Shown piece by piece: positions 9,062 through 19,180 of a stretch of 64,000 nucleotides of DNA; position 1 is the stretch's first letter, and every line of letters starts with the position of its first letter. This DNA comes from Verrucomicrobiota bacterium (GTDB taxonomy: Bacteria > Verrucomicrobiota > Kiritimatiellia > RFP12 > UBA1067), in the NCBI GenBank assembly GCA_023269675.1, contig JAHFSX010000028.1, positions 1-64,000 on the forward strand, read 5' to 3'. The translations under genes and the position numbers were made by a program. The notes under the pieces are model-generated. The model was given only the letters and a program-made list of their open reading frames with translations, was not told the DNA's origin and did not search any database.

Positions 9062-9574
9062 ATGCCTTATGAAGCAGCTGATCGCCAACCCGTCGGAGCG
9101 CGGTCGCGCCTGGATGCGGACACGCTGGACGCGCTCCGCGCGTTTCTCGCCGAGCGGCGGGAGCCGGCGGCGGATCAAACCGATGACCGCGTGTGCGAGC
9201 CGCCCGCAGGACTGGCCGCCTATCTCGCGCGGGCGGGGGTCCCGTTCTCCCGGCTGCTGCTGGAGCATATCCGGTCAAGCGGCAGCAGCGAGGTGGAGAT
9301 CTACAAGCGCGCGCACGTCGATCGCAAGCTCTTCTCCAAGATCCGGAGCGACCCCGGCTATCAGCCCAAGAAAGTCACCGTGATCGCTTTTGCGCTGGCT
9401 TTGCGCCTCTCGCTGGAGCAGACGCGGGATCTGTTGGCCTCTGCGGGTTACGCGCTTTCCGGCAGCGCGCCTTTCGATCTGATCATCCGGTTCTTCGTTG
9501 AACGGGAGGTGTTCGACCTTTTCCAGATCAACGATGCGCTGGACACGTTCGGTCAGCCGATTCTCATGGTGTGA
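9062..9574 (+). CDS. Small protein with an HTH-like C-terminal domain found in some macro-domain proteins
   Basis: A 170-residue protein. Residues from about 65 to the end (LLLEHIRSSGSSEVEIYKRA, HVDRKLFSKIRSDPGYQPKK, then SLEQTRDLLASAGYALS) match, from memory, a conserved ~105-residue helical domain that occurs alone or behind macro (Appr-1-p) domains. It looks like an XRE-type helix-turn-helix. No macro domain is present; the N-terminal ~60 residues are low in recognisable content. Two starts are possible; 9062 is chosen because of AAAGGTG just upstream, with 9035 as the alternative. A 19-bp palindrome begins 13 bases after the stop and could be its own target. Function unknown. Confidence 0.65.
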   Translation: MPYEAADRQPVGARSRLDADTLDALRAFLAERREPAADQTDDRVCEPPAGLAAYLARAGVPFSRLLLEHIRSSGSSEVEIYKRAHVDRKLFSKIRSDPGYQPKKVTVIAFALALRLSLEQTRDLLASAGYALSGSAPFDLIIRFFVEREVFDLFQINDALDTFGQPILMV

Positions 9575-9605
9575 GCGACAGAATAATGTCGCTTGGCAAG
9601 CGACA
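9574..9605. promoter_or_regulatory. 19-bp palindrome plus extra half site after the HTH-like gene
   Basis: TGTCGCTTGGCAAGCGACA (9587-9605) is a perfect 9-bp inverted repeat around one base. A third AGCGACA half site overlaps the stop codon region at 9574-9580. No T-run follows, so it is not a classic terminator; it resembles a protein-binding site. Confidence 0.55.
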
Positions 9606-9670
9606 CGTAGATTCGCCGCGTGTGCTAAGGTAACGCTGTTTTCACGAACAGATCGTGAGACGCAAACCGG

Positions 9671-9774
9671 TTGAGGCTCTTGCAAAACCCCTGTCACAAG
9701 GAGCGTGCTCGGCGAGCCCGCGCCACCCAGGTGGCCCGCGACCTCCAGGCGCGGATGGTTTTGCAGGATCCTCG
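9671..9774. repeat. Inverted-repeat element with GAGGCTCTTGCAAAACC ends (family B), copy 1
   Basis: GAGGCTCTTGCAAAACC at the left and GGTTTTGCAGGATCCTC at the right are inverted copies. The spacer differs from copy 2 at 10442-10572, which has the same ends. A half copy (TGCAAAACCCCTTGCGGAC) lies at about 14817. The two full copies bracket the following gene. Confidence 0.6.
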
Positions 9775-9796
9775 GCTAAGACACGAGGAGGCGGAT

Positions 9797-10414
9797 ATGA
9801 ATATCAGCGCAATTACCCCTGACACGGCACAGAAGGCATCCGATATCGGCGCGTCGGCACGTAACTATCGGCCGCGACTCTCTTTCTATCACGCCAGCGG
9901 CAAGGGCTCGGGCAGCGCGGCACGGTTCGAGGTCGTCCCGACCTGCGGCGACCGGGAGGGAGCGGTCTTCCTGACGCTCGCCCAGCAGAAGAGCGTGGCC
10001 ACGGGATCCGCGGAACTGGGCAACCGCCAGTACGCCACATTCGACTGGACGAACCGCGTCACCGTGAAACTCAATTTCAGCGACCTCTGCCAGATGCTGC
10101 CGGTCTTCAAGGGGCAGGCAGCGACCATCGCTGACGGGAAGGGGCTGTACCATGACAGCGGCCATACGACCACGCTCATCAACCTGACCCGCCAGCCCGA
10201 CCCCCACATCGGCCTGGCGCTGGAGGTGTCGCGGCGGGGCAAAGCTGAGTCTGAAGCTGCGGTCCGCACGCGCATCGTGTTCAACAGTGCGGAGGCCTTC
10301 GGGCTCGGCGCGGTATTGGAACAGGTCTTGGGGCTGCTGGCGTTCGGGATACCGAGTGACGCCTTCTACACCCCAAGTCCGGCACCTGTCGAAGCCGAGC
10401 CGGCCGCGCGGTGA
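9797..10414 (+). CDS. Conserved hypothetical protein, possibly Whirly/PC4-like nucleic-acid binding
   Basis: A 205-residue protein with no signal peptide, started at 9797 behind GAGGAGGCGG. Its pattern (RLSFYHASGKGSGSAARFEV, ATFDWTNRVTVKLNFSDLCQ, then GLYHDSGHTTTLINLTRQ) suggests repeated beta-strands ending in a long helix (VLEQVLGLLAFGIP). That resembles the Whirly/mitochondrial-RNA-binding fold that binds single-stranded nucleic acid. This fold assignment is inference from pattern, not a confirmed match. It is flanked on both sides by family B inverted-repeat elements, so it may sit in a mobile or shuffled segment. Confidence 0.55.
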   Translation: MNISAITPDTAQKASDIGASARNYRPRLSFYHASGKGSGSAARFEVVPTCGDREGAVFLTLAQQKSVATGSAELGNRQYATFDWTNRVTVKLNFSDLCQMLPVFKGQAATIADGKGLYHDSGHTTTLINLTRQPDPHIGLALEVSRRGKAESEAAVRTRIVFNSAEAFGLGAVLEQVLGLLAFGIPSDAFYTPSPAPVEAEPAAR

Positions 10415-10441
10415 TTATTACGGGAGGCGCTCAAAAAAAGA

Positions 10442-12068
<1,627 letters not shown>

Positions 12069-12158
12069 TCACATCCATCGGGATTTCCTCAGCCTAGCAA
12101 CCCAAAAACGCGTGAATCATAGCGTTTTCCGTGCGGCGCGGCAAACAGACAAATCAGA

Positions 12159-13934
12159 CTACGCGGCGACAGTGACGCGGGTCATGCCGCGCACGGAGTT
12201 GATCAGGAAGACGCGCGGGCTGTGAAGCAGCTCGTCGATGGCGATGACGCGCTCGGTGAGGACGCCGTCCTCGAGCAGCTGCGCGCGGCAGGTGCCGGCC
12301 AGCAGGCCGCAGGCGACGGGCGGCGTGCACAGCACGCCGCCGATCTCCGCCGCCACGTTCGCGCGCGTGGATTCGGTGACCTCGCCCTCGGCGTTGAAAA
12401 GGATCACGTCCTCGAAGCCGGGACGCGAAGCCAACGCCTCCGCATACACCTTGCGGTGGGTGGTCTTGTGGTAAAGGAAGGCGTCCGAACGGTCCACGGG
12501 GGTGTGCGCCAACGCGACCGGGCGCGGAAGGTCAGCCGAGGGAATGGCGATCGGCTCGGCATCGAGCGTGACCGCGCCGTCCCGCGCGGCAAGCAGCCGG
12601 ACTTTGTGAGGGCGTGCGGTTAGTGTGCGGGCGAGATCGGCCAGGCGTTGCCGCACGGCCGCGGGGTCGAGTGGATAATCGAAATATTCGGCGGATGCTT
12701 CAAGGCGCGCCACGTGTCTTTCAAGGAGCGTGTAGCCCTCGGCGGGTGTCCAGAGCAGGGTTTCGAGCAGCGCGAACGGGGGCGTGAAGGTGTCCAGGAT
12801 GCGGGTCTTGGTGCGGCATTCCGCCTGTTCCTGTGCGCGGTCGGAATCCCACACGATGCCGCCGCCCACGCCGTATTCGGCCCGGTTTTGCGTGTGGTCG
12901 ACCAGCAGGGTCCGGATCGCCACGTTGAATTGCGCGCGTCGGCCGGGCGCGATGAACCCGACACAGCCGGTGTAGATGTGGCGCGGGGTCGTCTCGACCT
13001 CGGCGATCAGCTGCATGGTGCGGGCTTTGGGCGCGCCGGTGATGGAGGCCGGCGGGAACAGGGCGCCGAAGATTTCGGAGACCGGCGCGCGCGTTTCCGC
13101 GCAGACCGTGGAGGTCAGCTGCCAGAGGGTCGGAAATTTCTCGAGGGCGAAGAGGCTGGGGACGGTCACGCTGCCGGGCTCGGCGACGCGCCCCAGGTCG
13201 TTGCGGACCATGTCGACGATCATCAGGTTCTCCGCCCGGTTTTTCTCGGAGGCGTGCAGCGCCGCGGCCTGCCCGCGGTCCTGCGCCAGGGTCAGGCCGC
13301 GCGGCGCGGTGCCCTTCATGGGGCGGGACTCGAGACGGTTCCCGTCGAGGCGGAAGAAGAGTTCGGGCGAGGCGCTGCAGACGGTCCACTCGCGCGTGGC
13401 GACGTACGCGCCGCAGGTCGGACCCTGGGCGGACACGAGGCGGACAAAGACGGGCCACGGGTCCTCCGCGAACGCGCGCCGCAGGCGGTAGGTGAGATTG
13501 ACCTGGTAGGTGTCGCCCTCGCGGATCCGTTGCTTGATGTGCTCAAAGGCCGACGCGTACTCTTCCGGCGTGAACGAGGCGTCCCAGGGATCGGCCGAGG
13601 GCGCCGGCGCGCCCGTGAAGCGGGGCAGCTCCACCGCGCGCGGCGCGTCATAAAGCCCGAACCAGAGCAGCGGGAAGGTGTTGTCCGGGCGCACGGCCAA
13701 GGCCGGGTCGAAGCCGGGGGCGGCCTCGTAGGCGAGCAAGCCGGCGGCGTGGAGGCCGCGGTCGGCGACCGCCGTCTCCACGGCGCGCAGCCGCTCCGCC
13801 ACCTCCTCCGGCCGGAAGGCCCGGATGATCTCGCGCGGCCGCTCGAACAGCAGCCAGCGGTCGGTGCCGGCGTCGCGCAGGATGACGGTGTCGGCGGATG
13901 GAGAAGCGTTTAACACGCGGTAAAGTATGCCCAA
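12159..13934 (-). CDS. pabB: Fused aminodeoxychorismate synthase component I and aminodeoxychorismate lyase (PabB-PabC)
   Basis: A 591-residue fusion for p-aminobenzoate, hence folate, synthesis. Residues ~1-375 are a chorismate-binding PabB domain: SASPELFFRLDGNRLESRP, then MKGTAPRG with the PabB-type lysine, GAPKARTMQLIAEVE and GVGGGIVWDSD. Residues ~385-590 are a fold-type IV PLP aminodeoxychorismate lyase (LLETLLW, HKTTHRKVYAEAL with the probable PLP lysine, FNAEGEVTESTRANVA, PPVACGLLAGTCR). The amidotransferase PabA is not nearby. The annotated start is TTG at 13934 without a clear ribosome site; a GTG seven codons later is possible. Such fusions are known in several phyla. Confidence 0.92.
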   Translation of the reverse strand: MGILYRVLNASPSADTVILRDAGTDRWLLFERPREIIRAFRPEEVAERLRAVETAVADRGLHAAGLLAYEAAPGFDPALAVRPDNTFPLLWFGLYDAPRAVELPRFTGAPAPSADPWDASFTPEEYASAFEHIKQRIREGDTYQVNLTYRLRRAFAEDPWPVFVRLVSAQGPTCGAYVATREWTVCSASPELFFRLDGNRLESRPMKGTAPRGLTLAQDRGQAAALHASEKNRAENLMIVDMVRNDLGRVAEPGSVTVPSLFALEKFPTLWQLTSTVCAETRAPVSEIFGALFPPASITGAPKARTMQLIAEVETTPRHIYTGCVGFIAPGRRAQFNVAIRTLLVDHTQNRAEYGVGGGIVWDSDRAQEQAECRTKTRILDTFTPPFALLETLLWTPAEGYTLLERHVARLEASAEYFDYPLDPAAVRQRLADLARTLTARPHKVRLLAARDGAVTLDAEPIAIPSADLPRPVALAHTPVDRSDAFLYHKTTHRKVYAEALASRPGFEDVILFNAEGEVTESTRANVAAEIGGVLCTPPVACGLLAGTCRAQLLEDGVLTERVIAIDELLHSPRVFLINSVRGMTRVTVAA

Positions 13935-14000
13935 ACTGGCCAGGAATGCAATTTCGAACGGCAGGAAGGTGCCGAAGCGCGTGCGGCCACGAATTCATCG

Positions 14001-14028
14001 TGTACAATCGGACGGATTCTGCGATAAT
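14001..14028 (+). promoter_or_regulatory. Candidate promoter of the tmRNA gene
   Basis: TGTACA and GATAAT are 16 bases apart and end 18 bases before the mature tmRNA 5' end, fitting a short processed leader. Confidence 0.45.
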
Positions 14029-14046
14029 TCTCTCACCTCTTTTTAA

Positions 14047-14404
14047 GGGGGCGACTTGGTATCGACGGGGCAGTCGAAATTCTAGTGGCGCGCCGAGGAC
14101 TCCTGTTGGCCTCGTAAAAAAACGGGAAAAAACCTAACTGCGAACAACAACTTCGCACTCGCTGCCTAATTAATTAGGCACGACGCGGAACCGCCAATGT
14201 CTGTTAAGCGGGGAAGCGACGACTAGCAGATCCTGCCGGGGGCCGAGTAGCCGGGCGCCCGTGTCTTGACGAATCGTGGTTGCTGGTCTTCAGGTGAGCC
14301 TGTCTGTCGGCATTCCTGATGACGAGACTTAATGGCAGAACACGCGCGTAGAAACTAGAAGGAAACTGCTTCGGACGGGAGTTCGATTCTCCCCGCCTCC
14401 ACCA
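14047..14404 (+). ncRNA. ssrA: Transfer-messenger RNA (tmRNA)
   Basis: One-piece tmRNA. The 5' end GGGGGCGACTTGGTATCGACG and the 3' end with TTCGATTCTCCCCGCCTCCACCA form the tRNA-like domain; GGGGGCG pairs with CGCCTCC and the CCA is encoded. The tag reading frame at 14140-14169 encodes ANNNFALAA followed by TAA, and it is directly followed by TTAATTAGGC pairing back to GCCTAATTAA as the helix at the end of the frame. It rescues stalled ribosomes and marks their products for proteolysis. Confidence 0.97.
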
Positions 14405-14407
14405 CTT

Positions 14408-14447
14408 CCGCACGTTGCTGTATAACAGCGACGTGCGGTCTTTTTTT
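14408..14447 (+). terminator. Rho-independent terminator of ssrA
   Basis: CCGCACGT and ACGTGCGG, extended inward by GCTGT/ACAGC, form a long hairpin followed by TCTTTTTTT, starting four bases after the tmRNA CCA. Confidence 0.93.
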
Positions 14448-14854
14448 GCGTGTGTGCCCGCCGGAAGTAATAACCGGGGAACATAATCGGCCCGCGGGGC
14501 AGCAAAATGCAGCGCAACCGCCGTCCGGACCGGGAGGATCACACGAATAACGCTGTTGTACGTCAATCGCCTGTCATGCAATAATGATTCGGGCTGTGGC
14601 ACAACGTGCCGCGACGAAAAGAAACGCGCGCCTTGGGCTGCAACGAAACCGCTCGTTCTGTTACGACCGCGATCTCAGCATCATGTCCGAAGGAACGGCA
14701 CCCTTGTCATGAGCGATCCCGTCCCTATCCCGTCCACCGAGGACCCCGTGATCTGCAAGCCCTCTTGCGGGCTGACCCGCGCGGGCGGCTCCTTTCCTGT
14801 CAACCCAGACCGTTCATGCAAAACCCCTTGCGGACACGCGGGAATCCATTGCGT
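14448..14854. other. Spacer between ssrA and the transferase gene
   Basis: About 400 bases with no supported gene. Open frames here extend the downstream gene only fortuitously. The last ~40 bases contain a half copy of the family B repeat (TGCAAAACCCCTTGCGGAC). Confidence 0.5.
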
Positions 14855-15814
14855 ATGAAGAAGAGAATCCTATTCATTTGCGGTTCGATGAACCAGACCA
14901 CGCAGATGCACCAGATATCGAAGCATCTCTCTGAGTACGATCACGCCTTCTCGCCCTTCTACTGCGACGGCGTGGACGAGCTGCTCCGCAGGCTGGGGCT
15001 GATGGAGTTCACGATCATCGGCAGCCGGCTCGCGGGACGCTGCCGGCGCTATCTCGAGGAGCAGGGACTCCCCGTCGACTACCAGGGAAAGAACGGACCC
15101 TACGACCTGGTGGTCACCTGCACGGACGTGTACCTCCAGAAAAACATCCGGAACAGCCGGATCGTCCTGGTTCAGGAAGGCATTACGGACCCGGTCACTT
15201 TCGCCTATCGTCTCGTCACGCGCTTCCGCTTCCTCCCGCGGTGGCTGGCGGGCACGGCCGCCACGGGGCTTAGCAACGGCTACCGGCGCTTCTGCGTCGC
15301 CAGCGAGGGCTACCGGGACCTGTTCGTCCGCCGCGGCGCATGCGCGGACAAGCTCGTCGTCACGGGGATCCCCAACTTCGATGATTGCGCGCGCTATCGC
15401 GCCAACACCTTTCCGCACAGCCACTACGTGCTGGTCTGCACGTCGCCTCTGCGGGAGATCTTCCGGGGCGAGGACCGCAAGACGTTCATCCTCAAAGCCG
15501 TGGCGCTCGCCGGAGGCCGGCCGCTCCTCTTCAAGCTGCACCCGCTCGAGAAGGTCACGCGCGCGACGCGGGAAATAGCCAAGTACGCTCCCGGCGCCCA
15601 CGTGTTTGCCACGGGCAACGCGGAAGAGATGATCGCGAATTGCGATGTTCTGATCACGCGGTATTCGTCGACGGCTTTCGTCGGCCTGGCGCTCGGCAAG
15701 GAGACCCACTCGGACTTCGACATGGACGAGCTGCGCCGGCTGACGCCGGTGCAGAACGGCACGGCGGCGCTCAACATCGCGGAGGTCTGCCGCCGGGTGC
15801 TCGAGGAGGCGTGA
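14855..15814 (+). CDS. GT-B-like transferase, CDP-glycerol glycerophosphotransferase/capsule type
   Basis: A 319-residue soluble protein starting MKKRILFICGSMNQTTQM. The C-terminal half resembles glycosyltransferase B-fold enzymes such as CDP-glycerol glycerophosphotransferases and UDP-GlcNAc epimerase-like proteins: LVCTSPLREIFRGED, then LLFKLHPLEK, then NCDVLITRYSSTAFVGLALGKE, where the Ser-Ser and Glu would contact the nucleotide-diphosphate donor. The substrate is unknown. It is adjacent to, but convergent with, the radical SAM gene of the lipid cluster and could attach a head group; this is inference from position. A longer upstream frame is not supported. Confidence 0.6.
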   Translation: MKKRILFICGSMNQTTQMHQISKHLSEYDHAFSPFYCDGVDELLRRLGLMEFTIIGSRLAGRCRRYLEEQGLPVDYQGKNGPYDLVVTCTDVYLQKNIRNSRIVLVQEGITDPVTFAYRLVTRFRFLPRWLAGTAATGLSNGYRRFCVASEGYRDLFVRRGACADKLVVTGIPNFDDCARYRANTFPHSHYVLVCTSPLREIFRGEDRKTFILKAVALAGGRPLLFKLHPLEKVTRATREIAKYAPGAHVFATGNAEEMIANCDVLITRYSSTAFVGLALGKETHSDFDMDELRRLTPVQNGTAALNIAEVCRRVLEEA

Positions 15815-15845
15815 GGGTCGGCCCGGGGCGATGCGCCGGTGACGG

Positions 15846-16796
15846 TCACACGCCCCGCCGGCAAACCCAGTCGCAGGACCGGCAGGCCGGATAGGCCTCG
15901 TACCGGAACTTGCTGAAGTCGTCCCTCACGCCGGCCAGCACCGGCCCCGTCCACACCTCCTGGACGGTCTGGGAGTTGAGGTCCCCGAGGACCTGGACGC
16001 CATTGGAGTCCATGCAGCAGGTCACGGCCCGGCCATCCCAGAGCACCGACAGGCTCGTCCAGGGGAAGTAGCAGACGGACACGATCTTCTGCCCCGTCCG
16101 GTTGTAGTCCCGCCCTCCCCCGTAGTTGTGCAAGGCGGCGATGTTCAGGCGGTCGCCCGCCCGCTTGTCGATCAAGGGCTCCCACAGGGCCCGGAACGCG
16201 TCCGCCTGGTTGCGGTTGGTCGCGGTCGGAAGGTATTGCAGGATGAGGCGCGGGTTGCCGCGCTTCATCTCCTTCCTGATCCGCAGGAAGTCTTTGATGT
16301 TCTGAAGGGTGACCTTGAAGTCCAGCCGCCGCATGGTGCTGTTGTACGACTCCTCATCGGTCCCGTAGAAGCTGATCTTCATCTTGTCCAGCCCCGCGGC
16401 GATGATCTGCCGGGACATCTCGGGCGTCAGCAGGGACGCGTTCGACACGATGTACGTGTGCCTGATCCCGTACGCCTTGGCGAGCCTGATCCGCTCGGGC
16501 AACAGCGGGTCCAGCAGCGGCTCCCCGAACCCGTGCAGGTGCACGGAGGGCTTGCGCCGCGGGGCGGACGCTTCCCGGATGATCTTCTCGAACAGGCCGA
16601 GATCCATGAAGCCGCGCTTGCGCGCGAGCAGCTCGCGGGGGCACATGACGCACTCGGCGTTGCAGTGGTTCGTGTTCTCGATCATCAGCACGGAGGGCAG
16701 CGGAAGGTGATAGCGGTAATGCGGGTAGAAGAGCAGGGGCGTCTTGGCCAGCGCCAGAAGCAGCCGGGTCGTCTTGTCGCCGATGTTGAGTGGCAT
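15846..16796 (-). CDS. Radical SAM/SPASM-domain protein
   Basis: A 316-residue radical SAM enzyme. The [4Fe-4S] motif CNAECVMC places Cys45, Cys49 and Cys52 in the CxxxCxxC pattern, followed by HGFGEPLLDPLLPERI, the usual GGEP-like SAM-binding segment. The C-terminal SPASM-type cysteines are CYFPWTSLSVLWDG, CCMDSNG, and CRSCDWVC near the end, expected to bind one or two auxiliary clusters. It has no signal peptide. It starts 22 bases after the SDR gene with GGAAGGAAG upstream, so the two form an operon. SPASM proteins modify peptides, sugars or lipids; the substrate here is not known. Confidence 0.85.
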   Translation of the reverse strand: MPLNIGDKTTRLLLALAKTPLLFYPHYRYHLPLPSVLMIENTNHCNAECVMCPRELLARKRGFMDLGLFEKIIREASAPRRKPSVHLHGFGEPLLDPLLPERIRLAKAYGIRHTYIVSNASLLTPEMSRQIIAAGLDKMKISFYGTDEESYNSTMRRLDFKVTLQNIKDFLRIRKEMKRGNPRLILQYLPTATNRNQADAFRALWEPLIDKRAGDRLNIAALHNYGGGRDYNRTGQKIVSVCYFPWTSLSVLWDGRAVTCCMDSNGVQVLGDLNSQTVQEVWTGPVLAGVRDDFSKFRYEAYPACRSCDWVCRRGV

Positions 16797-16818
16797 GCCG
16801 TTCTTCCTTCCAAAACGC

Positions 16819-17847
16819 TCAGAGCCAGCCGGCCTGGCGATACCACTGGGCCGTCTCGCGCAGACGTTCGGCCAGCGTGGCCGCCGGGGCCCACCCCAAC
16901 TGCGCGCGCGCCTTGGCGGATGAGCACGTCCATGAGCCGGCCAGCGCGTCGGCGACTTTGTCGCTGTTCAGCCAGCCGGGACGTTGCCGCGCGCGGCCCA
17001 GCGCGTCGCCGCAACGCCCAGTCAGCCGCAGGAGAGGCTCGGGCAGGGGCACGATGGCCGCACGGTCCTTTCCCAGGGCGTTCGCCAGCGCCTGGCCGAG
17101 TTCCGCATAGGTCGGGCACTCGGCGTCCGCGAAGGAGTAGAGGCCTTGGCCCGGCGCTCCCCGGGGGTCCAGACGCTCTCCCCGGGCCGCGGCCAGGAGC
17201 AGCCCTTCGACCAGATCGGCCACGTGGACCAGCGAGAGCCGCCGCGGGTGCCGGCCGGGCGTGACGTGGACCCCCCAGCGCGCGACGGGACGGAACAGTT
17301 CAAGCACGCCCCGGTCGCCGGGGCCGAAGACGATCGGCGGACGCACGAGGGTGATCTGCAGGTCGCCGGCCAGCCTGGACGCGGCCAACTCGCCGGCCAG
17401 CTTGCTGCGCCCGTATGCGGATACCGGTGCAGGCGCATCGCCTTCCACGCGGGGGCGGTCAATGGCGCCAGGCCCCGCCGCGGCCAGCGAGGAGACCACG
17501 AGCAGCACCGGACGCTCGGCGCGGCCGGCGCAGGCGGCCGCGACGCATGCGACTCCACCCGCGTTCACGCGGTCGAAGTCCGCCGCCCGCACCGCCCTCA
17601 CCAGACCCGCCAGATGGTACACGACGCCGGGCTGCGACTCCGCCAGCGCGTGGTCCATGCTGTCCCGGTCGGTCGCCTCGCCCACGATGAGCCGGGCGCC
17701 CGTGTGTCGCAGCTCCTCGACAGGCGACGCGGCCCGCACCAGGCACGACACGCGGGCACCGCGTTCGATCAGCCGGCGCACCAGGTGCCGTCCGATAAAA
17801 CCACTGGCCCCGGTGACCAGCACTGGGGGTTTGTCCCTAGTAGTCAT
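16819..17847 (-). CDS. Extended SDR reductase, candidate 3-ketosphinganine reductase (CerR-like)
   Basis: A 342-residue NAD(P)-dependent epimerase/dehydratase-family protein. The Rossmann motif TGASGFIG covers residues 12-19, and the catalytic Tyr145 and Lys149 are in YGRSK, with Ser119/120 upstream. Members of this extended SDR family include 3-beta-hydroxysteroid dehydrogenase and the bacterial 3-ketosphinganine reductase CerR. Its location, divergent from a GNAT gene and a fatty-acid synthase and near an alpha-oxoamine synthase, makes reduction of a 3-keto sphingoid base the best guess. Sequence alone shows only an SDR; a sugar epimerase is the main alternative. Confidence 0.72.
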   Translation of the reverse strand: MTTRDKPPVLVTGASGFIGRHLVRRLIERGARVSCLVRAASPVEELRHTGARLIVGEATDRDSMDHALAESQPGVVYHLAGLVRAVRAADFDRVNAGGVACVAAACAGRAERPVLLVVSSLAAAGPGAIDRPRVEGDAPAPVSAYGRSKLAGELAASRLAGDLQITLVRPPIVFGPGDRGVLELFRPVARWGVHVTPGRHPRRLSLVHVADLVEGLLLAAARGERLDPRGAPGQGLYSFADAECPTYAELGQALANALGKDRAAIVPLPEPLLRLTGRCGDALGRARQRPGWLNSDKVADALAGSWTCSSAKARAQLGWAPAATLAERLRETAQWYRQAGWL

Positions 17848-17998
17848 CAGCGTAATTGGCCTTGTATCGCGGCGAGCAATAGAGATATGCTTACGAAGCG
17901 TTTAGTAGATACGCAATACGAGGCGAAGACATGGTACAGGTGACATGCTGCTTTGCGCAAGTGTCAATGTCCCCTTCTGCTCGCGAGTTGAGTGTCTT

Positions 17999-19150
17999 AT
18001 GGAAAAACCCGACTCAAACGGAACGCTTGTGGCCGGCATCGAGATCGTGGTTGTTGAACGAGGTTCGGAGCTGACGGACTTCATCGACTTGCCTTGGCGC
18101 CTTTATGCCGCGTACCCGAAATGGGTGCCACCGCTTAAGAAGGATGTCCGAAGGTTGCTGGATCCCAGCCGGCATCCTTTCTGGGCCTCTGCCGAGCGTC
18201 AGCTCTTTCTGGCCAGGCGCGGTTCGCGTACGGTCGGCCGGATCGCGGGCATCATCGATCACCGCTCGAATGAATTCCACGGCGAGCAGATGGGCATCTG
18301 GGGCTTCTTCGAATGCGAGGACGATCCGGCGGCGGCGGAGGCCCTCTTTTCCGCCGTGGAGACCTGGGCGCGGCGGAAGGGCATGACGTTCGTCAGGGGG
18401 CCGCTCAACCCGTCTACCAATTACGAGTGCGGGCTGCTCGTCGAGGGTTTCGAATATCTGCCTGCGGTCATGATGACGTACAACCCGCCGTATTATTCCG
18501 GCTTGGTCGAGGCGTGCGGTTTCGCCAAAGAGAAGGACCTGTTCGCCTTCCTGATCGAGGGCGACTACCGCCTTCCCGAGTGGATGGACAGCCTGGCCGG
18601 GCGGATCGCCCGGAAAAAAGGCATCGCCATCCGGACCTTTCGCTTAAAGGACGCGGACACGGAGTTTGCCCTGGTCAAAGAGATCTACAATGACTCCTGG
18701 GCCGCCAACTGGGGCTTCGTTCCCTTGAGCGCGGAGGAGATGCGGGACTTCCAGAAGAGCGTGATGTCCTTCGCGGATCCCGATCTGGCGTTCTTCATCG
18801 AGTACGAGGGCGAGCCTGTGGCGACCTGCGTGATCTTCCCCGACGTCAACCCCTTGCTCAAACGTCTCAACGGCCGGGTCGGGCTGCTGGGGGTTTTGAA
18901 GGCGCTCTTCTATCGCCGCGAGATCACCGGCCTGCGCTGCCTGATGTTCGGGGTCAAGGACAAGTACCGGCAAATGGGAATTCCGATGTTGGCCTTTCAC
19001 CACATTTTCGAGGTGGTGCGGCAAAAGAAGAAGTATCGTTCCCTGGAAATGGGTTGGACCCTGGAGGACAACGAGGCCATCAACGCCTTAGCCGTGGAGG
19101 CGGGCGCAAGACCCTATAAAAGATACCGCATCTTCAGGAAGTCTTTGTGA
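17999..19150 (+). CDS. GNAT-family acyltransferase, candidate bacterial ceramide synthase (bCerS-like)
   Basis: A 383-residue cytosolic protein of the YghO-like GNAT group. Characteristic stretches are VRGPLNPSTNYECGLLVEGF, MMTYNPPYYSGLVEACGFAK, EIYNDSWAANWGFVPLSAEE and a C-terminal GNAT core (FGVKDKYRQMGIPMLAFHHI, LEMGWTLEDN). In Caulobacter the ceramide synthase bCerS was reported as a GNAT-family protein, unrelated to eukaryotic ceramide synthases; this protein has the same kind of annotation and context. It would N-acylate the sphingoid amine. The start at 17999 is chosen because conserved sequence begins soon after; the open frame extends 54 bases further. Only 30 bases separate it from the synthase gene, so they are probably one transcript. 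Confidence 0.72.
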   Translation: MEKPDSNGTLVAGIEIVVVERGSELTDFIDLPWRLYAAYPKWVPPLKKDVRRLLDPSRHPFWASAERQLFLARRGSRTVGRIAGIIDHRSNEFHGEQMGIWGFFECEDDPAAAEALFSAVETWARRKGMTFVRGPLNPSTNYECGLLVEGFEYLPAVMMTYNPPYYSGLVEACGFAKEKDLFAFLIEGDYRLPEWMDSLAGRIARKKGIAIRTFRLKDADTEFALVKEIYNDSWAANWGFVPLSAEEMRDFQKSVMSFADPDLAFFIEYEGEPVATCVIFPDVNPLLKRLNGRVGLLGVLKALFYRREITGLRCLMFGVKDKYRQMGIPMLAFHHIFEVVRQKKKYRSLEMGWTLEDNEAINALAVEAGARPYKRYRIFRKSL

Positions 19151-19180
19151 TGCGGATAACATTGAAACGGAGGTCTGTGC

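Noticed and set aside
12648..13913. 421-codon plus-strand frame opposite the PabB-PabC gene
   Set aside because: Antisense shadow with biased composition and no recognisable domain.
14204..14602. Minus-strand frame of 132 codons overlapping the tmRNA
   Set aside because: Most of its similarity would come from antisense reading of ssrA, a common false gene call (peptides such as RRGESNSRP).
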